A program made the translations under genes and the position numbers. DNA of 64,000 nt from Erythrocercus mccallii (Eukaryota > Chordata > Aves > Passeriformes > Dicruridae): NCBI GenBank assembly GCA_013397435.1, contig VZRG01002355.1:1-64000 (forward strand), read 5' to 3'. Under the pieces are notes generated by a model. That model saw only the letters and a list, made by a program, of their open reading frames with translations, did no database searches and was not told the DNA's origin. Positions within the stretch are counted from its first letter, which is position 1. Each line of letters begins with the position of its first letter. Positions 9,601 through 24,600 of the stretch are shown piece after piece.

Positions 9601-12600
9601 ATATGCAGCTCTGCTAGCCACTTCTGAGCTGCCATAAAAATCTGTGTTAGTAAAGCTTGCTCTGAGTGGGATGATGAACAACAGTATGAGTAACAGCTTT
9701 GTATTCCTCTACCTCATTCTCATCTCACCAAGAGTATGATATGTCTAAAAAACACCAAAAACCCCTCCTTTGAGGGTATTCAAGGACTACTGTGGTGGGG
9801 GCAACTGACCGTGGTTTGCACAGGAAATGTTTTCAGGGTGCGTAACAGTCTGAGCTCTATAAAACACCAGATTATTTCATCAAACTGTGGATTTTTAATC
9901 TGGAATTCAGGTGTGCTTGAATACCTTGACAGAAATTCTCTAGGAAGCTTAGTCTGAGTTGTTGGAAAGAACTTTAAAAAATAAAAAAAACCGGGAAAAA
10001 ATAAGCAAAGATTATCTAATCCAAAGAGATGCTAATGTTCAGATGAGATGCCATTAAAATTACATGACTTCCCGACTTATATAGTCATAGGATATCTTGA
10101 GTTAGAAGAGAGCAAAAAGAATGATCAAGTCCAACTCCCTGCTTTTTGCAAGATTACCTAAACTAAACCATATGATTAGGACTCTTGTCCAAATAATGCT
10201 AGCAAGCACTTACAGTTTCTCAGTAAAATTGTTATAAACTGGAAACAGCTGGGTTGTCAATAGACTTGAGCTACTTTTCCCTCTCTGCTTATGGTGTGAA
10301 CCATGTTGTCTATCCAGAAGGTCAGTGTACATTGAGAACGTGTCCACTTATCAGCATGCTGTCATAGGATCACAGAGCCCTTTTTGGTGCTCATTACACC
10401 AAGATCCAGAACCTGGTAAATGATCCATCTGCTTAAGGCATTCACTGGGCAAAGAGCTCAGATGCAAAATGGAGATCTTAATTTAATTAAGAATATCAAA
10501 AATCATTCTGTGTAGTTACTGTTGTCCAGTATGGACAAGAACTATGAACTGAGTTGTTTGGAGTGACACAGTGTCTGCCAGTGAAATGTGTTGAAGTGAG
10601 CTGAAACAACAAATGAGGTTTTAAAGCTTAGTCTGGGAGCAGTCAAAAACCAGCCATGTTGCAGGTGTTAAGATGCATACTTGCTATTTCCACGCTGAAT
10701 TTGTTTTAATTTTATATGGTTGTGAATTGAAAATTGTTTCAAATGAGGACACCCACTATTGTGGAATTTAGTTTCACACTAAATTTTCAGGATTTTAAAT
10801 CCTGAAGTTTATTGTATTCATCTTGAACCTGTTGCTTCAAGTTAAATCTGCTGCTTGAATCTAATTAAAGTCACATGACTTACATGCAGTGCTAATTCCC
10901 AGGAATGTTCCACATCTCTTTATTTGTGAATCAGTGGCTTGACTTTTTGACTGAAAAATTAAGCTTTGGTATAACTACTGTAAAAATAAATTACTTCTGA
11001 TATGACCTTATGCACCTGACAGATATCGCAACCTATTTACCATCCAATATTGCCCACAGTAAAATAGATGAGAATTGCTCTTATATTCTGCTCTGTAACA
11101 CTATACTAAAACCAAAATGTAGATTACCTCTGTTGCTTAGTTTCATAGTAAAGCTGTGTTGTAAAACAGCCTACAGAACTATTCCTGAATAACTTACTAA
11201 TAGTGTCTGTAAAGATGTAACTGAAAGTCTTTATTCTGTGATGTCAATGCAATACATACTGTGCTTAGATATGTAGCTGCATGTAATACCAATAGTTTTG
11301 GTATTAAGGCATTTGTCTGTAGAAAAACTGCCATTACAAAATGGTAGTTACATTACTTGACAATGGCTTTTTACTGATTTTTATTTTTATCTTAATTTTC
11401 ATTCATAAATAAATGATTCTCGGTGGTGAATTTGGTTTGGTTTCTAGCTAGTGTTATACCTCATGTCTGGGAGTTGTTTTCAATTTCCTTCTAATCAAAA
11501 ATTAAAGAAAAACAGCAGTAAATAATTATCTTGGAAAAAATCTCATTTGCTAGATCTGTAACCTTTTTCCTGTCTACTGTATGAAATTGAAATTAGATGT
11601 AACCTATTCAAAAAAGAATATGCTAATACTGAGGATAGTGTACTTCTAATGTCTGAAAAGTAGTGATTTCAGGGAATCGTCACTTTGCAAAGTGCTAATA
11701 TCAGTCATTCATAATCCAGTGTGTTTGCACTTTTAGAACTTTGTACTGAGTTGGTAGGATGAACCAAGGCAATGGAGAAAGGTGCAGGTTAGCTGCGAAA
11801 GTGGGCAGAGGTGGAAGTGTCACACAAGCACAGTGGATGAAAACTGCAGCTGGTGATTCAAACATAGCATTTTCCTTACTAATGCTGCTGGATTTTAGTA
11901 CTGCCATGACATTTATGTAAGTCATTCTTTAAACTTAAGTTTACATCTTCCTGCTGTTCTTTTTTTTACAAAGTACAGATGTTACTATTATCCAAGTAGT
12001 TTAGTAGTTCCTTTTGAGGTTCAGTTTTAGTTGTAAATCCTCTTCTTCTTCTGCAGAGAGGAAAATACAGTACTCCAAGCTGGCTCTCTCCTAGCAGTAC
12101 AGTGCTCCTTGACCAAATGCTGCAGGTAAAGGTATCATTTGTGTTCAATAGATGTATAAAGTACTGTTGAATTGGTTCAAAACATTACATCAATGAAATA
12201 GTTAAAAATATTTGTGTTTAGATTAGAATTTTAATTCATACAAATTTTTAAGAAAATATTGCCTTTGCCTTCAGCCAAAAACTATTTGATTCCAAAAATA
12301 ATTAGCAAAGTTTACATGATTTAACGAAGTCTTCAAACAGCATGCATTTGGTTGTTCTTAATTTGCTATGAAAACAAGAACTGTTTTGTAGTCCAAATTT
12401 AGCAATTAGTCCAATTTTAGCATTTAGGCCACATCTAAGGAATCTAGGCAGTGCTGCATATCTGAGATCTGTTGTAACTATAGGTTCTATAGCTGCTCTT
12501 CACAGCTAAGATCTTTGAGTGTGTGCTTCCTTTTGGTGAAGCTCTGAAACAGTGTTGGTTTCTGGTTTTGTCCCTAACTACCCTAACATTCCGTATAGAA

Positions 12601-15600
12601 GGTCAATTGTTTCTTCACTTTTTCTACAGAATTTAAGTATCACTTTCATTTCTTATGGCCCACCAGGTCGACCCAAAGAAGCGGATTACAGTCCAACACC
12701 TGTTAAGTCACCCTTGGCTCATGCAAGGTTTTTCTGATGCTGTTCAGTGGCAAAGTAAATACCCAGTAAGTACTCTGGTTAGCTAGATACTAAAGAATTT
12801 CTTGTAATATTTGCTGGCTTACTACTATCCTCATAGTTTGTGGTATGAAATTATTTGTTACAAGATGAACTTTGAGATGGTTGTGGTTCTTTTCTGATTA
12901 TTTTAGCTGTCAAAATATTATTACCTGCTCTTGATTTCCCTTGAGGAGAAATTTCAAATGTGTTTTTATTATATTCTACAGCTGAATCTGCAGAATAACT
13001 GAATTCTGGTCAAAAGGTAAAATACTTCCACATATGAATGACCAGCTCCTTCTCTAGGCTGTTTGATCAGTACTTTGTTTAATGTGCAAAACACAAATAT
13101 TCTGAAGGACATGCTAGATGTGCTTATGGTTTATCTTGTATGTAGTCCTCAATGAAAATTTGAATAAAAATTCAAATTTTATTGAAAGAATAATCATCGT
13201 GTCTCTCTGTCACTTGTTTTACTTGTGTGAGAGATGAAGGCAGTATGGAGAGGAAAAAACCCCAAATAATCAGGCTGTCAGCAGAAAGTGCTGAGAAGTT
13301 CCTGCATGTTGACAGCCAATGCTTCTGATTGCCGCCAGATGCCACTGTTGCCTTAGGTAAACAACAGTTTGACAATGCTCGCACCATCAATGCAAGCTGG
13401 CTCTGGTAGAGATGGGCATGACTCACAGCTTTGGATATTTATAGGCAGATGAAAGTGTAGCTTCCATTCTAGTAAAAATCTTACCTGCTTTTTGGTGGCT
13501 TATTTGAACTTTTAAGCTCTTACCTGTGAGGATCCAGGCTGTGAAGTTGTTGAAGTTCTATTTCCTACAATGTTTAGCTGTGATGCTAAACATTTGAAAT
13601 ACAAGATCTAAAATCATCGACTATTGGCTCAGCCCACGGAGTTTCACAACAGTGTTGCTGTCAGATATGGGTTATGGGGCAAATTGAAAACCTCACACTT
13701 CAATATCCATTGTGTTCTTGCAGTTGGGACATCTTGATGAAGACTGTGTAACAGAGCTTTCTGTGTTTCATGAGCAGAGCAGGGAGACTATATTGCAATT
13801 AATAACAGAGGTAAGAAGTTTATGTCAGTAATCTACAGTAAATAAATAAATAAATATACTGTGTTATCAGACTAATATATTCCAAAGTATGACATTTTAC
13901 ATAGATTTCAGATTTAAGGAGCCCCTGCAGAACTCTAGAATCTGGCTGTAGCTTGTAACTACAAGCTACTGGTTTGGAAGTTCAAACTGATTTATTTCTT
14001 TTTCTCCTTTAATTGTGATGTTCATGTTTCCTAAATCTTACTGTTATTTCCCAGTATGATAAAATCCTTCTGAATCTCTGAAAGTCAGAATAGACTTGTA
14101 GAAATTTATACTTGAACAACAGATACAATTTGCTGGGTTAACTCTTTGCTTTGAAATGGTTCAATAAAGAGTAGGAAAAGAAAAAAGATAAAAATATCAG
14201 AACAACACCCAAGCAGTCTACAAAATATAGGGGCTTTTTGAGTTACTATTCACAGATTTTAAAAATAGTGGGTTTGTTTAGTCATGTTTTGATTACAAAT
14301 GACAAAAGAACTAAATATTTCTAGAGGAATTGTGCAAATGTTAGCAATAACATTGCAAGCTGTTGAAAAGACTTAAAGCATGATGTGTACTCCAGCTTTT
14401 ACCTAAATCTGAAAATTCTTCATTAAGACTGAATTTTCTGCTTCTTTGTACTTGTTAGCAGTGACAGTAGTTCTGGGTTTTTTAAAATACTTGGGTTTTC
14501 CACATAACTGTAGAAGAAAGAGACTTTTAAAATGTGCATGATACTTACAGGAGATTTGTGGAATTAATTCTCCTTGTTCTTTAGTTATTGCAAATAGTCA
14601 GAATAACCTGTCTACAGAGGGGAAAGTTCCTTCCAAATAAGTTTGTTGCATTTGCATAGTCACTGGAAGACTTCTGATCCCTTATAAATTATTCAAAGTA
14701 ACTGCACTATGCTGCAAACCCATCAAAGGTGGTGTCTGTGTTCCTTACATATGCAGAGTTGCTGAAAATCATGCAAAAATTTGGCATTTGGGAAAGAATA
14801 GGCAGGAGTTACTTTGAAAATTTATGCTCTGTCTGAAGTATTGGATAAACTGAATTACCAGGTTTGAATTCACTTCAGTAGATATATCTTTACTCCAGCA
14901 TTTCCATGATACTTGCAAAGGACAGCCAACACAGTGCCTTTTTTTTAAGCTCAGGCAGGTAATGCAAATCTCTTGAAGTCTGAAATAACATTTATATGTA
15001 ATTAGGGTTGCATATCAGGTAGAAAAACTTGTAGAGACATAGAAATGCTCAGAAGGCTGAGCTTGACTTGTACTTGTGATGTTTCCAAACAGGAGATTAA
15101 AATACTTTTTCTTTCTCCTTGACCCCACAGTGGAAATATGACCACATGTCAGCAACATACCTCTTGCTTCTATCCAAGAAGGCTCGTGGCAAGCGTGTTC
15201 GTTTAAGGTTTCCACGTGTAACAGAGCATGCCAATACCATGATGTCGACAGGCCTTGAGGTAAACTTGAGTTCAGCAGGACAGCATCTTGATTAAAATCC
15301 TGCTCTGCATTGACAAAACTCTGCCTGAGAAACATTCTGCTGCTCTAAACATCAGGAAGAGAGCATGAGGCTGAGTTTAGCTCAACTAGTTAGAGCATGG
15401 TGCCAATAACACCAAGGTGGTTTTGATCCTTGTACGGCCTATTCACTTAAGACTTGGACTTGGTAATTTTTGAGGATCCCTTCCAACTCAGAATATTCTG
15501 TAAAGTCAAGGTCAGCCAAACTCTTGGGCATTAAAGAGTTCAGTCTTCTCATTAACATGATTTAGGAAACTAGGCTGCTTCTATGGATTGGCTTTACTGG

Positions 15601-18600
15601 AATAGCCATCTGGGAGGATTTGATGCATCAAGTGCCGCACAGAATCCCTCCTTGTTAATGGGCTCAAATACCCTGGTTTTTGGCCTGTGTGATACCAGAT
15701 CTTGTTCTGTGATGACTAACTGCACTCTGTGTTTGTCTCTATTTTTTTTTCTACCTTGAGGGCTGGATTTGGTAAGGAAAATCTTTTGATACCTCATGAT
15801 ATGTCACTTGGGCAGTGTTCTCTGAGACGATGTAGACATTATGGGAGCTAGTGATCAAATCAGAGGGAGTCATCCCTTTCTCATCTGTTTCGCTTGAGAA
15901 CATAATCCTAGAGAGGAAGCTGTATACTTTGAGTAAAGGAAATGTGTTGCTGCTGGTTTTCTGACGATTTGGATTCTGAAGTAGTTTTGTATATCTTAGG
16001 AGAATTTCTATTCCTGTAGTTTGGTAGTGATAGGGCCGTTCAGAATGTGGCTAAATTGCTAAACTCCTTGCAATGTTGTATATAATATGCAACTATATGT
16101 GACGTCAGCTATATTAGGCTATTCAAAAAATTCCAAAGCGTTCTGTGGAGTTGCAGACTTGTATAAGCTGTTCCTCCTTGAGACAAAACATCTGTGAAAT
16201 GGTCTGAGTATGCTGCTTTCTGTGTTAGAGGCAAGCACTCAGAATAAATACTTTACGTATCTGATTCAGTTGCATGTAAATCGTTTCAGTTCACCTATAC
16301 AGCTTCTTCTAGGATTACTAGAGCTGCATAATAGATCATGGGTCATAAGTGTTCCTGAATATGCATAGTGTGATTTCCACGATCATGGTGGATTAGCCTT
16401 CTACACTGATGATTAAGGTGGAGGTTCACTAGGTTCAGTTATGCTGAACTGTGAAGCTACTTCATCTCTAGTTATGTCCAAGGTAAATTGTTAAATGCTA
16501 CTAATTAACATATGCATTATGCCTTCCCAGATGATGGTGAAATTCATATCTAGACAATACAGCAGTCCAACAGTCCTCTGGCAGTGCTCAGAACACATTT
16601 AACTTGCCTGCCTAGCTACTGGGTGAATATCAACTGAATTTGCCAAAACACCCAGCTATCAAAGCTCTCTATCTGGATCTGGTGTAATGTGAAGACAACC
16701 AAGCAAACAGAACTTTTTACTTAGCCATTTCTGAATTTGGTTGGCACAAGCTTTTAATACTGCTTGACTTCAAGCAGTTTGATGTAGAAGCATATTACAA
16801 AATATTCACCATGCTATGAATTACATCTAGAACACAGTAGCTGAGGTATCCTGATCATGAATTCATGTTTAATGGAATGTGATTTCAACTACAATATCAG
16901 GCTTCTAACATCTTGTAGTTAGCAACCGCCTGGTAAGGTATCATAGAAGCTCTGGAGCTTATCAGAAAACTCTCCATTCCAGTGGTAATGAGAGATCTGC
17001 TCATTGTGATATCCTTGATCATGGGGCAACAGAAACCTATCAGCAGAACATAGGTTACTAAAATGTCATCCATTCCAGCATTTTAAAACTGTCCATTTCA
17101 GCCAAAGACTGACAATTTAAAATGATTGTGTACAGTTTCCCTGTAATGGTATGAAATAAGTCCTTGGGAAGAGTTTCCTGTAAGTAACAAAACGTGTTAG
17201 AGACTAAGTATGCTTTGATATATATCTGCTTGTATGTGGTGTGAACCATGAAGGTTAACAACCTTGGCTGAAGTTACAAATCCCTTGATTTATAACTGAC
17301 AAGTTTTTGGGGAGGCAGAGCTAGCCATCAAAGGAAGGGTTCCAAATGCTAGTTCCAATTAGTGTTATGGATTCAGTAGTCATATGTTCTGGATATATTT
17401 GTTTACCTTTATCCAGCCCCCTTTTAAGTGTTACTCCATTCTTCTCTTGGATTCTTTCCGGATTGTTACTAGGACTTTTGGTAAAAAGAGTTTGTGGTCC
17501 AAGCCTTGAATTCAAAGGTGGCTATTTTTGTGAGTTGCTTCTCTTCATGACACCAGTCAAGAAAGATGATTTGGCAGTGGTGCTTTGAGAATAGTTTCTC
17601 GTCTGCTTTTGATACAAATGACAAATCTACAACAACCTTAAAGTCAGATTATAAAACATAGGTTGCTATCATGGGAACTTCCATTATTAGGAACTTAGAA
17701 AGAAATTAGATTTAAACTTTAATGGCAGTCTTTTCTGATGAAATCCTACTTTTAAGTGTACAGTGGAATCTCAACTGAATATGTCTTTCCAGTCTGAAAA
17801 AACTGATGTCTGGAGATATACCAGAGTGCAGTGAAGTGCCATGGGCATTTGTATTTGTGGAATTTACAGATACATCTTCACTGTTTGAAGAATCTCTGTT
17901 AGAAAAATTTGGTATAAATACTCATGGAACAAAGCAGGTGTTTTATACAGTGTTCTTAATCCAAAAGATCTTATTTCCATTGTACATAAAAATTATTTGA
18001 TATGTAAGTGTTTGGGAGACCCTAGTCTAGTGGAGTTACAAGTGGAGTAAAGAAGTGTTTTACATGTAGAGCTGAACATACATTGTGCCTTCCTCTAGCT
18101 GTAGGTAATTTGACTAAAACTTGAGCTTTGATCATCTATAAAATGAGTAAATAAGGATTTTAAAGTCAACATGAAAAAATAAGATGCAACAAACAAGGTC
18201 TCAGACCTAGGCTAGAGCTGGACAAGTCTCTGAAGAAGTGCAGCCTGTCTATATTGGACAAGAAAATCAAATGAAGCAATTAAAATTTTACAATTAAGCC
18301 AAATGGAAATTCCTAGCTTTGCTTGGGTGAGCTGGTGAGGAATAGCTTTAAATGGGCAAGGTAAAGAATTTAGAAGAGCTGGTGAAGAAGTGGCAAATTA
18401 CTTGCAAATGTTATGAGCAAATTGTAGAGGGAATCAGAAGTATTGAAGAGTTTTTAACTATTGCTCTATAGTCAAGTATTGTATGGTATTTTTACCCTGC
18501 TTCAGAATTTCCTTGTCTGTAATGTTCCTGAATGTGATCAGAATACAGAAAAGGATAGCTTTTTTATTTTTGTTACATCTCTTGTAGCATTCGAGGCCTG

Positions 18601-21600
18601 ATGCCCAACTGGAGGATATGGAATTCACATTGTCAACTCCAGTGACAAGAAAAGTGGCATCAAAGAAGCATAAAAACAAAGAGAATGTTGAGACAGTGCC
18701 AGCTTTAGGAAATGAAATGCCCTTTGCACTTTCTGCTCCTGTGACTCCTTTTGCAAAGAGTCATATTGAGAGAGAGGTACAAGCCATTCCCCTTAGGGCA
18801 CCTCCTTTCAAAGGTATGTAGAATGTAACTAAGGAAAGCTTAGAACATGTATGTTGCTTGGGAATCACTGAAACTCAAATATGAGCACAATATTTCTTCA
18901 TCCAATACATCTGTTTCTGGAACACTTCAATTGTTTTGTCCTGTGCAGCACCCAGGTTCTTCTAGTACATCTGGTATGGTGCTGCAAGAGTTTTAAAAAT
19001 CCATCAGGGCATGTTACTTGTGTGTTACTTACAAGAGTAGTTGCTGCTCACAATTATGATGTGTGAGCCCCTTTTGGTACATCCTAAAATGGAGCCAAGC
19101 ACTGTGTTGTTAAAGCTTGCACCTGGTTCCACTTTTCCATGACGGTTGAGATTGCAGTTTCCTAAACACTGTTTTTCCTTTGTGACTACCTTGAATGAAA
19201 ATAAGAGCATACTTTTAGTTAAATCTACTTTAATCACTGCTTCTAAGAGAAATCTTAACTTTCAAATTTCTTATGGCCACATATCAACATTTTCACAGGG
19301 GCAGTGAGCATTTTCACAGGGGCAGGGGCATTTTCCAGTATAGCAGTGAAAATGTTTCTGTTAACAACATTTAGGTCTTGCAGCTATGCACTAGACCACA
19401 GAAATCTGTCTAAATTATGTTAGCTTTTCTGAGTTACCAGAATTTTCTGTCATCAGCCTGTCTAATCATGTACATATCTCATATGTACATTACCATTTCC
19501 TTCAATGATTACCATAAAAGTTTTGGTGTTGATACTGTAAATGCTAACTCTTTCCTTCAAATGCCACATGTTCTTTGCAGTAGGAGACTCTTTTGTTTCA
19601 GGTGCTAAGGAAACTTGTTCAGGAACAGTAAGTCTTTGCAGGCTGGTTCAAGGAATAAGGGATTTTGAACATACTACTACTTAATGAGCTCATTCATAAA
19701 GAATAGCAATACAAAGACTAAGATTGTGTATGATAACTAGTAACGTCTGATGTCTGTGTATGTCTAAAAACAAAAGAGGTACTATCCAAAATGCAGGAAT
19801 GTAGGAACACTTCTAGCTCATTTATTTAGTGGCATTTCTGAGGATTAGCAAAGAAAGCTAATTCATTGATGCTTTGAAAGATCTTTGATTCAGGAAATAG
19901 AAAAAATAGAAAGGAAGTATCCACCAGAAATTTTGAGGTTGTTTGTCTGGAGCCAGGTGCAATTCTGTAGAGAGCTGAAACTTTGAACACTGAAGTTGGG
20001 TCTAATCGTGACAACCTATTTACTGGCTGTTTCACTTGGTGCTTTCTCCTGCACCTTTAAGACCATGCCCTGCAGACACTGACTTTTTAGACTGTTGTGT
20101 AGCGTGTACATTGTGTATTAAACACGACTATATAAACTTACATCCTTTCATAAAAGGGAAATGGATCACTGAAGAATACATATCCTCGATGCAGTGGATT
20201 GCTCAGTATTTATTCATGGATCAGTGGCAGAGCAAGAAAGCAATTCTAATCGTCAAATTTCTAGTATTGAACTACAATGGTTACTCTTAATGTTTGACTT
20301 GTAGCACCCTGGGGAAATCAGTCACAGTTTTAATTTGTAGAGTAGAGGTAGTATTAAAACCATATTTTATAATTCCCAAAATATAGACCTGAGATTGAAA
20401 AGGGGGTCTGGTGTTAGGACTAGGTTATTAATAATGAGAGATCATCACTGAAGGAAAGAAAATCCTTTTATGCAAAGACATACCTGTTTTGGCTTGGATG
20501 TTTTCTTTCAGAGAGTCAGTTCACTGCAGTCACTCCAATTAAGAAACCCACTAACCCAACAAATGCAGATGAATTGGCAGCAGCTGAGATTCTTCCTGAA
20601 AGAAGGTAAGTGTCCAGTTATTTGTGTACATGCCTGATTTAGAGCAGGACTACCTTAATCCATGTGCTGCCTGGGAAGCCCTGTTACAATAGCAAGCTGC
20701 TGCTCCTATTCTCTTGGTAAAAACCCAAGAGGTTTTTAAAACCTCTTTTTGGTAAAAACCAAGAGGTTTCTAAATCCTCTTTTTACAGTCACTAGAAAAC
20801 AATGAAAATAGAGAAAAGTTTTAAAACTATGTAACTCAGTATCATGTGTTTTTCATAATATAGGTGCCTTCTTATTGCAGATCTCCAAAGGACTGCAATT
20901 TCTACATGTATTTCTGGATTTAAACTTCAACAGACTTTTAAACAGAAACTCCTATAATACTTTGCACTTGATTTCATTTTCTTTGTTCTGTCATGTCTGA
21001 ATATTTTAGTGACTTCTTTGAAATATTTAGTTTTTTAACACTAAGGAAAAAAATAACAGATTAATTTGTTCATGTAACAGGTGTCAGTCAGTGGAATTAG
21101 ATCTTAACCTTGCACATGATAGCAGCCAAAAGAAGAGAAAAGCCAAAATATTTGGAAGTCTTGAAAGAGGCCTAGATAAAGTGATCACAATGCTTACACC
21201 GAACAAGAAGAAACGATGCACTAGAGACTGTCCAAGGAAACTTAAGGTATGGTTGCTGCAAAGGTCTTACATAAGAACAAGTATTATAATATTAAGTAGT
21301 TATTTTAATTATGTATTATTATCTTACAGTAATTATGATTGAAAATACCCAGTAGCTTTAGAAAAATTTTGTGAAAGCTTCTGTGATTTGTCTTGCTTGA
21401 ATGCTACAGTAAAGTGCTCTTACAATATCACTGCTAACATGACAGTGCCCCAGTTACCACATTCAGTTATCTGTTAGTGTGGGTTCAGGCAACGGATCCA
21501 GGGAGGAGTTTGGCCATTGCTGCTTATAGCCCATCTAAACCAAATGTGAGGGAAGCAGCATGGTTTTAAAGGAGCCTACTAGCCAGCTTTCAATCAGTTT

Positions 21601-24600
21601 TTTGTACAGAAATCCGTCACTAAAAACCTGAATTCTTTTCTAATGAAAGACATAGAGAAGACGGAATTAGTGAATGTCTTCTTTGCCTCTGTCTTTAAGC
21701 TGGGGATCTGGCTGATCCATTTGGAGGCTGTGATGTCATTCAAGTGGGTCCTTGGTAGGCTGGAAAGTTGGGCAGACAGAAACCAAGGGGAGCTACAGGT
21801 TGTGCACGTGGGGAGGAATAAGCCCAAGTACCAGAACAGATTAGGGGTGACCTACAAGAGCCCAGCTCTGTGGAAAAGGACCAGGGGTGCTGGTGGATGA
21901 CAAGTTGACCGTGAGCTGACAGAGTGTCCTGGGGGCCAGGAGGGCCAGTGGGATCCTGGAGTCCATTAGGAAGAATATGGCAAACAGGTCAGGGAGGAGA
22001 TCCTGCCCCTATGCCCTGCCCAGGTAAGACCACATCTGGAATGCCGTGTTCAGTTCTGGGCTCCAGAGTTCAAGAAAGACAAGGAGTTGCTGTAGAGGGT
22101 CCAGCTGAGGCCATAAAGGTGATTAAAAGGCTGAAGCATCTCTTATGTGGAGAGACTGGGAGCTGAGCCTGTTTAGTCTTAAAGAAGAAAAGACTGAGAA
22201 GGGATCTCATCAATCCATATAAATACCTCAAAGGGGTGTCAAAGGATGGTGCCAGACTCTGTTCAATGGTGCCCAGTGATTGGGAGGAGCAATGGCCATA
22301 AAATAAACCAAAAGTTCAACTTTAACATGAGGAAGAACTTCTTTACATTGAGAGTGGTAGTGCACTGAAACAGTGCTGCCCAAGGTGGTCATGGAATCTC
22401 CCTCTCTGGAGATATTCCAATCCCAGCTGGACACGTTCCTGTGTCACTGCACCAGGGGACCCTGCTTTGGCAAGGGGATTGGATTGCACGATCTCCAGAG
22501 GCCCCTTCCAACCCTAGTGATTCTGTGATTCTGTATATGTCACTCAAATGCAACTTACATACTTCAGAAGCTACACAAGAAAAAATTCGTACTTGGATCT
22601 ATAGGCAATATGTTTGAAAAATACAATTGCCATGAAAGAGGGCATGTTATTTACCAAGGCATAAGCAGTTGTGTAGAAGTGATGTGTCCCTTCAGCTGAC
22701 TGGCTGCTGGGATACCTACTACACACTGAGAGCTGTCTGTCAGTCATGCACATGCAGGACAAGATGTTGGCTATAAACCTGACCAGCTGACCAGACAGGA
22801 GTCTTGACTGTGCATGTAATCTGAACAACTGGAAGCTAGATATTCTTTCTCTAAAGGCCTTTAGCCTCCTGCCTCAGTTTCTCTTGTCTATAATATATGC
22901 AAAATTCCTGAGGAATATCTAGAGACACTGGGTTACAGTACGGCAAGACACTGTTACAGCAGTTATATCAGAGAGCTGTGTACATTTAAATTCAAATAAG
23001 GACTGCAAGAAGCATTCTTCTACTGACTTTGAATCCTCAACCTATGTTAATTTTTCAAGCTTTTTTCAGTCTTGTCTTTTCTTGGCTGCTTCTGTGACTT
23101 CAGAAGCCAGATAGGACATGTTGGTATGTTACAATTGTCATATGCTTCCTCCCAATACCTCTGGATATCTACTAGTTGTTCAAGAGGTCAGTTAGTGCAT
23201 AAGATTGTTAAATGAAATACTAGATGTGATTAAAAGCCTCTGTAACAGTAAATTTCAAAGTAGTAAGTAACCTCTTTCCTTTATACATGAGAAGTCGCAT
23301 GGTACTATGCCTGTTCCTTGTTATCAGAAGGGCTCTGTCTTAGCCTTAGGCCATTTCCCAGCTCCAGGCCATACAGCAGGGTAATAGTTTTGGGATGTTG
23401 AAGCATTTGTCACCATGGTTAGCTGTTCTGAAACTTCCTTAGTGAAAACTTTTTGCCATACCTTCAGTTTTAGGAGAGAGATTTTTATTTTTTTGTTCCT
23501 TGAATTGTTTTAACAAGCCAACTACTTTTAGGCACACTGTAACATTACCACCACTCATCTGCTGAATCCAGACGAACTGTTGAATGAAATTGTCATTGTT
23601 CTTTCAAAGAAGCATGTGGAATATGTTCAGAAGGGGTAAGTGTAAAATATGATTAGTTCAACTTGTATTTGGCTAAATGGTTGCTAGCCCAGTCCTTAAA
23701 GTGCAAATTATTTAAACTTAGTTTCTTGACCCCATTGAAAATAATCTTTATAGAAAGTGTACAAAGCACTAAATGGATGTGTGCAATAAAACCTGCCAAC
23801 ACAGTGCAAAATTATTGTGTGTTATAGAAGAGCTTCTTTCACCAAGGTATTTCACCTACTATAGGTATAAACCAATAGTAGTAGGGTAATGTTTATGAAA
23901 AATTCACATCAGCCTGTCTCATGTGAAATTTTAAATATCAAAAGTTGTTTTAGGTATAGTCACATGACCAAATGGGACAATTTTGGAAAATAGTGTGCAT
24001 ACCTTTTAACTCTCATTCTTGGCAGTTAAAAGACATTAGCCTTTAGTCAAGGGGTCAGTACATTTTAAAAAGTGTGTAGAAGCCACACACCTTTTTGTGG
24101 ATTATTTGAATTTGTACTCTTTACTAGCTACACTAAGATACTGATTGGTTAGATTGGTTCTTACTTTTGATCAAACTGAAGGACTATTTCCTGAGCTCCC
24201 AATCCATGAAATAACAGTTGTGCTCACTTTTCAATATACATTTTTCCAAGTTCTTGAGTATTCCAGTGATGGGTATTGGTAGAACATCGGAGTATACATC
24301 AACCTCTGATGCATTTACAAGCTCATAATATGGAAGGATGCTGGATTGCACAGCAGCATCTGCTCCCATTGTAATCATTCAAACTCTGCATTCAGTTTTT
24401 CCTATTTTCACACCAGCTGAGCTGCAACCAACAGAAAGGAGAGTGTTCTAGTCTAGGAAAAACATTGGAACTTTCCATCATTCCAGCTCTGAGGATGGGG
24501 GCCTTTAGCTAGCATGGGTTCTTGTGGCAGGGTAGGACATTAGTGCTGCATATTGTTCCTAGGGCATAATAATAAATATGGTGCTCAGAAACTACAGTAT

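Noticed and set aside
15369..15441. Functional tRNA-Ile gene
   Set aside because: A and B boxes are readable but the arms are mutated, there is no terminator T-run, and a CR1-like tail follows, so it is the head of a SINE.
17938..18000. Extension of MELK exon 13 past 17937 as a terminal exon
   Set aside because: The frame runs only 20 codons further to a TGA, and exon 14 follows in phase from the GTG donor, so continuation is simply intron read-through.
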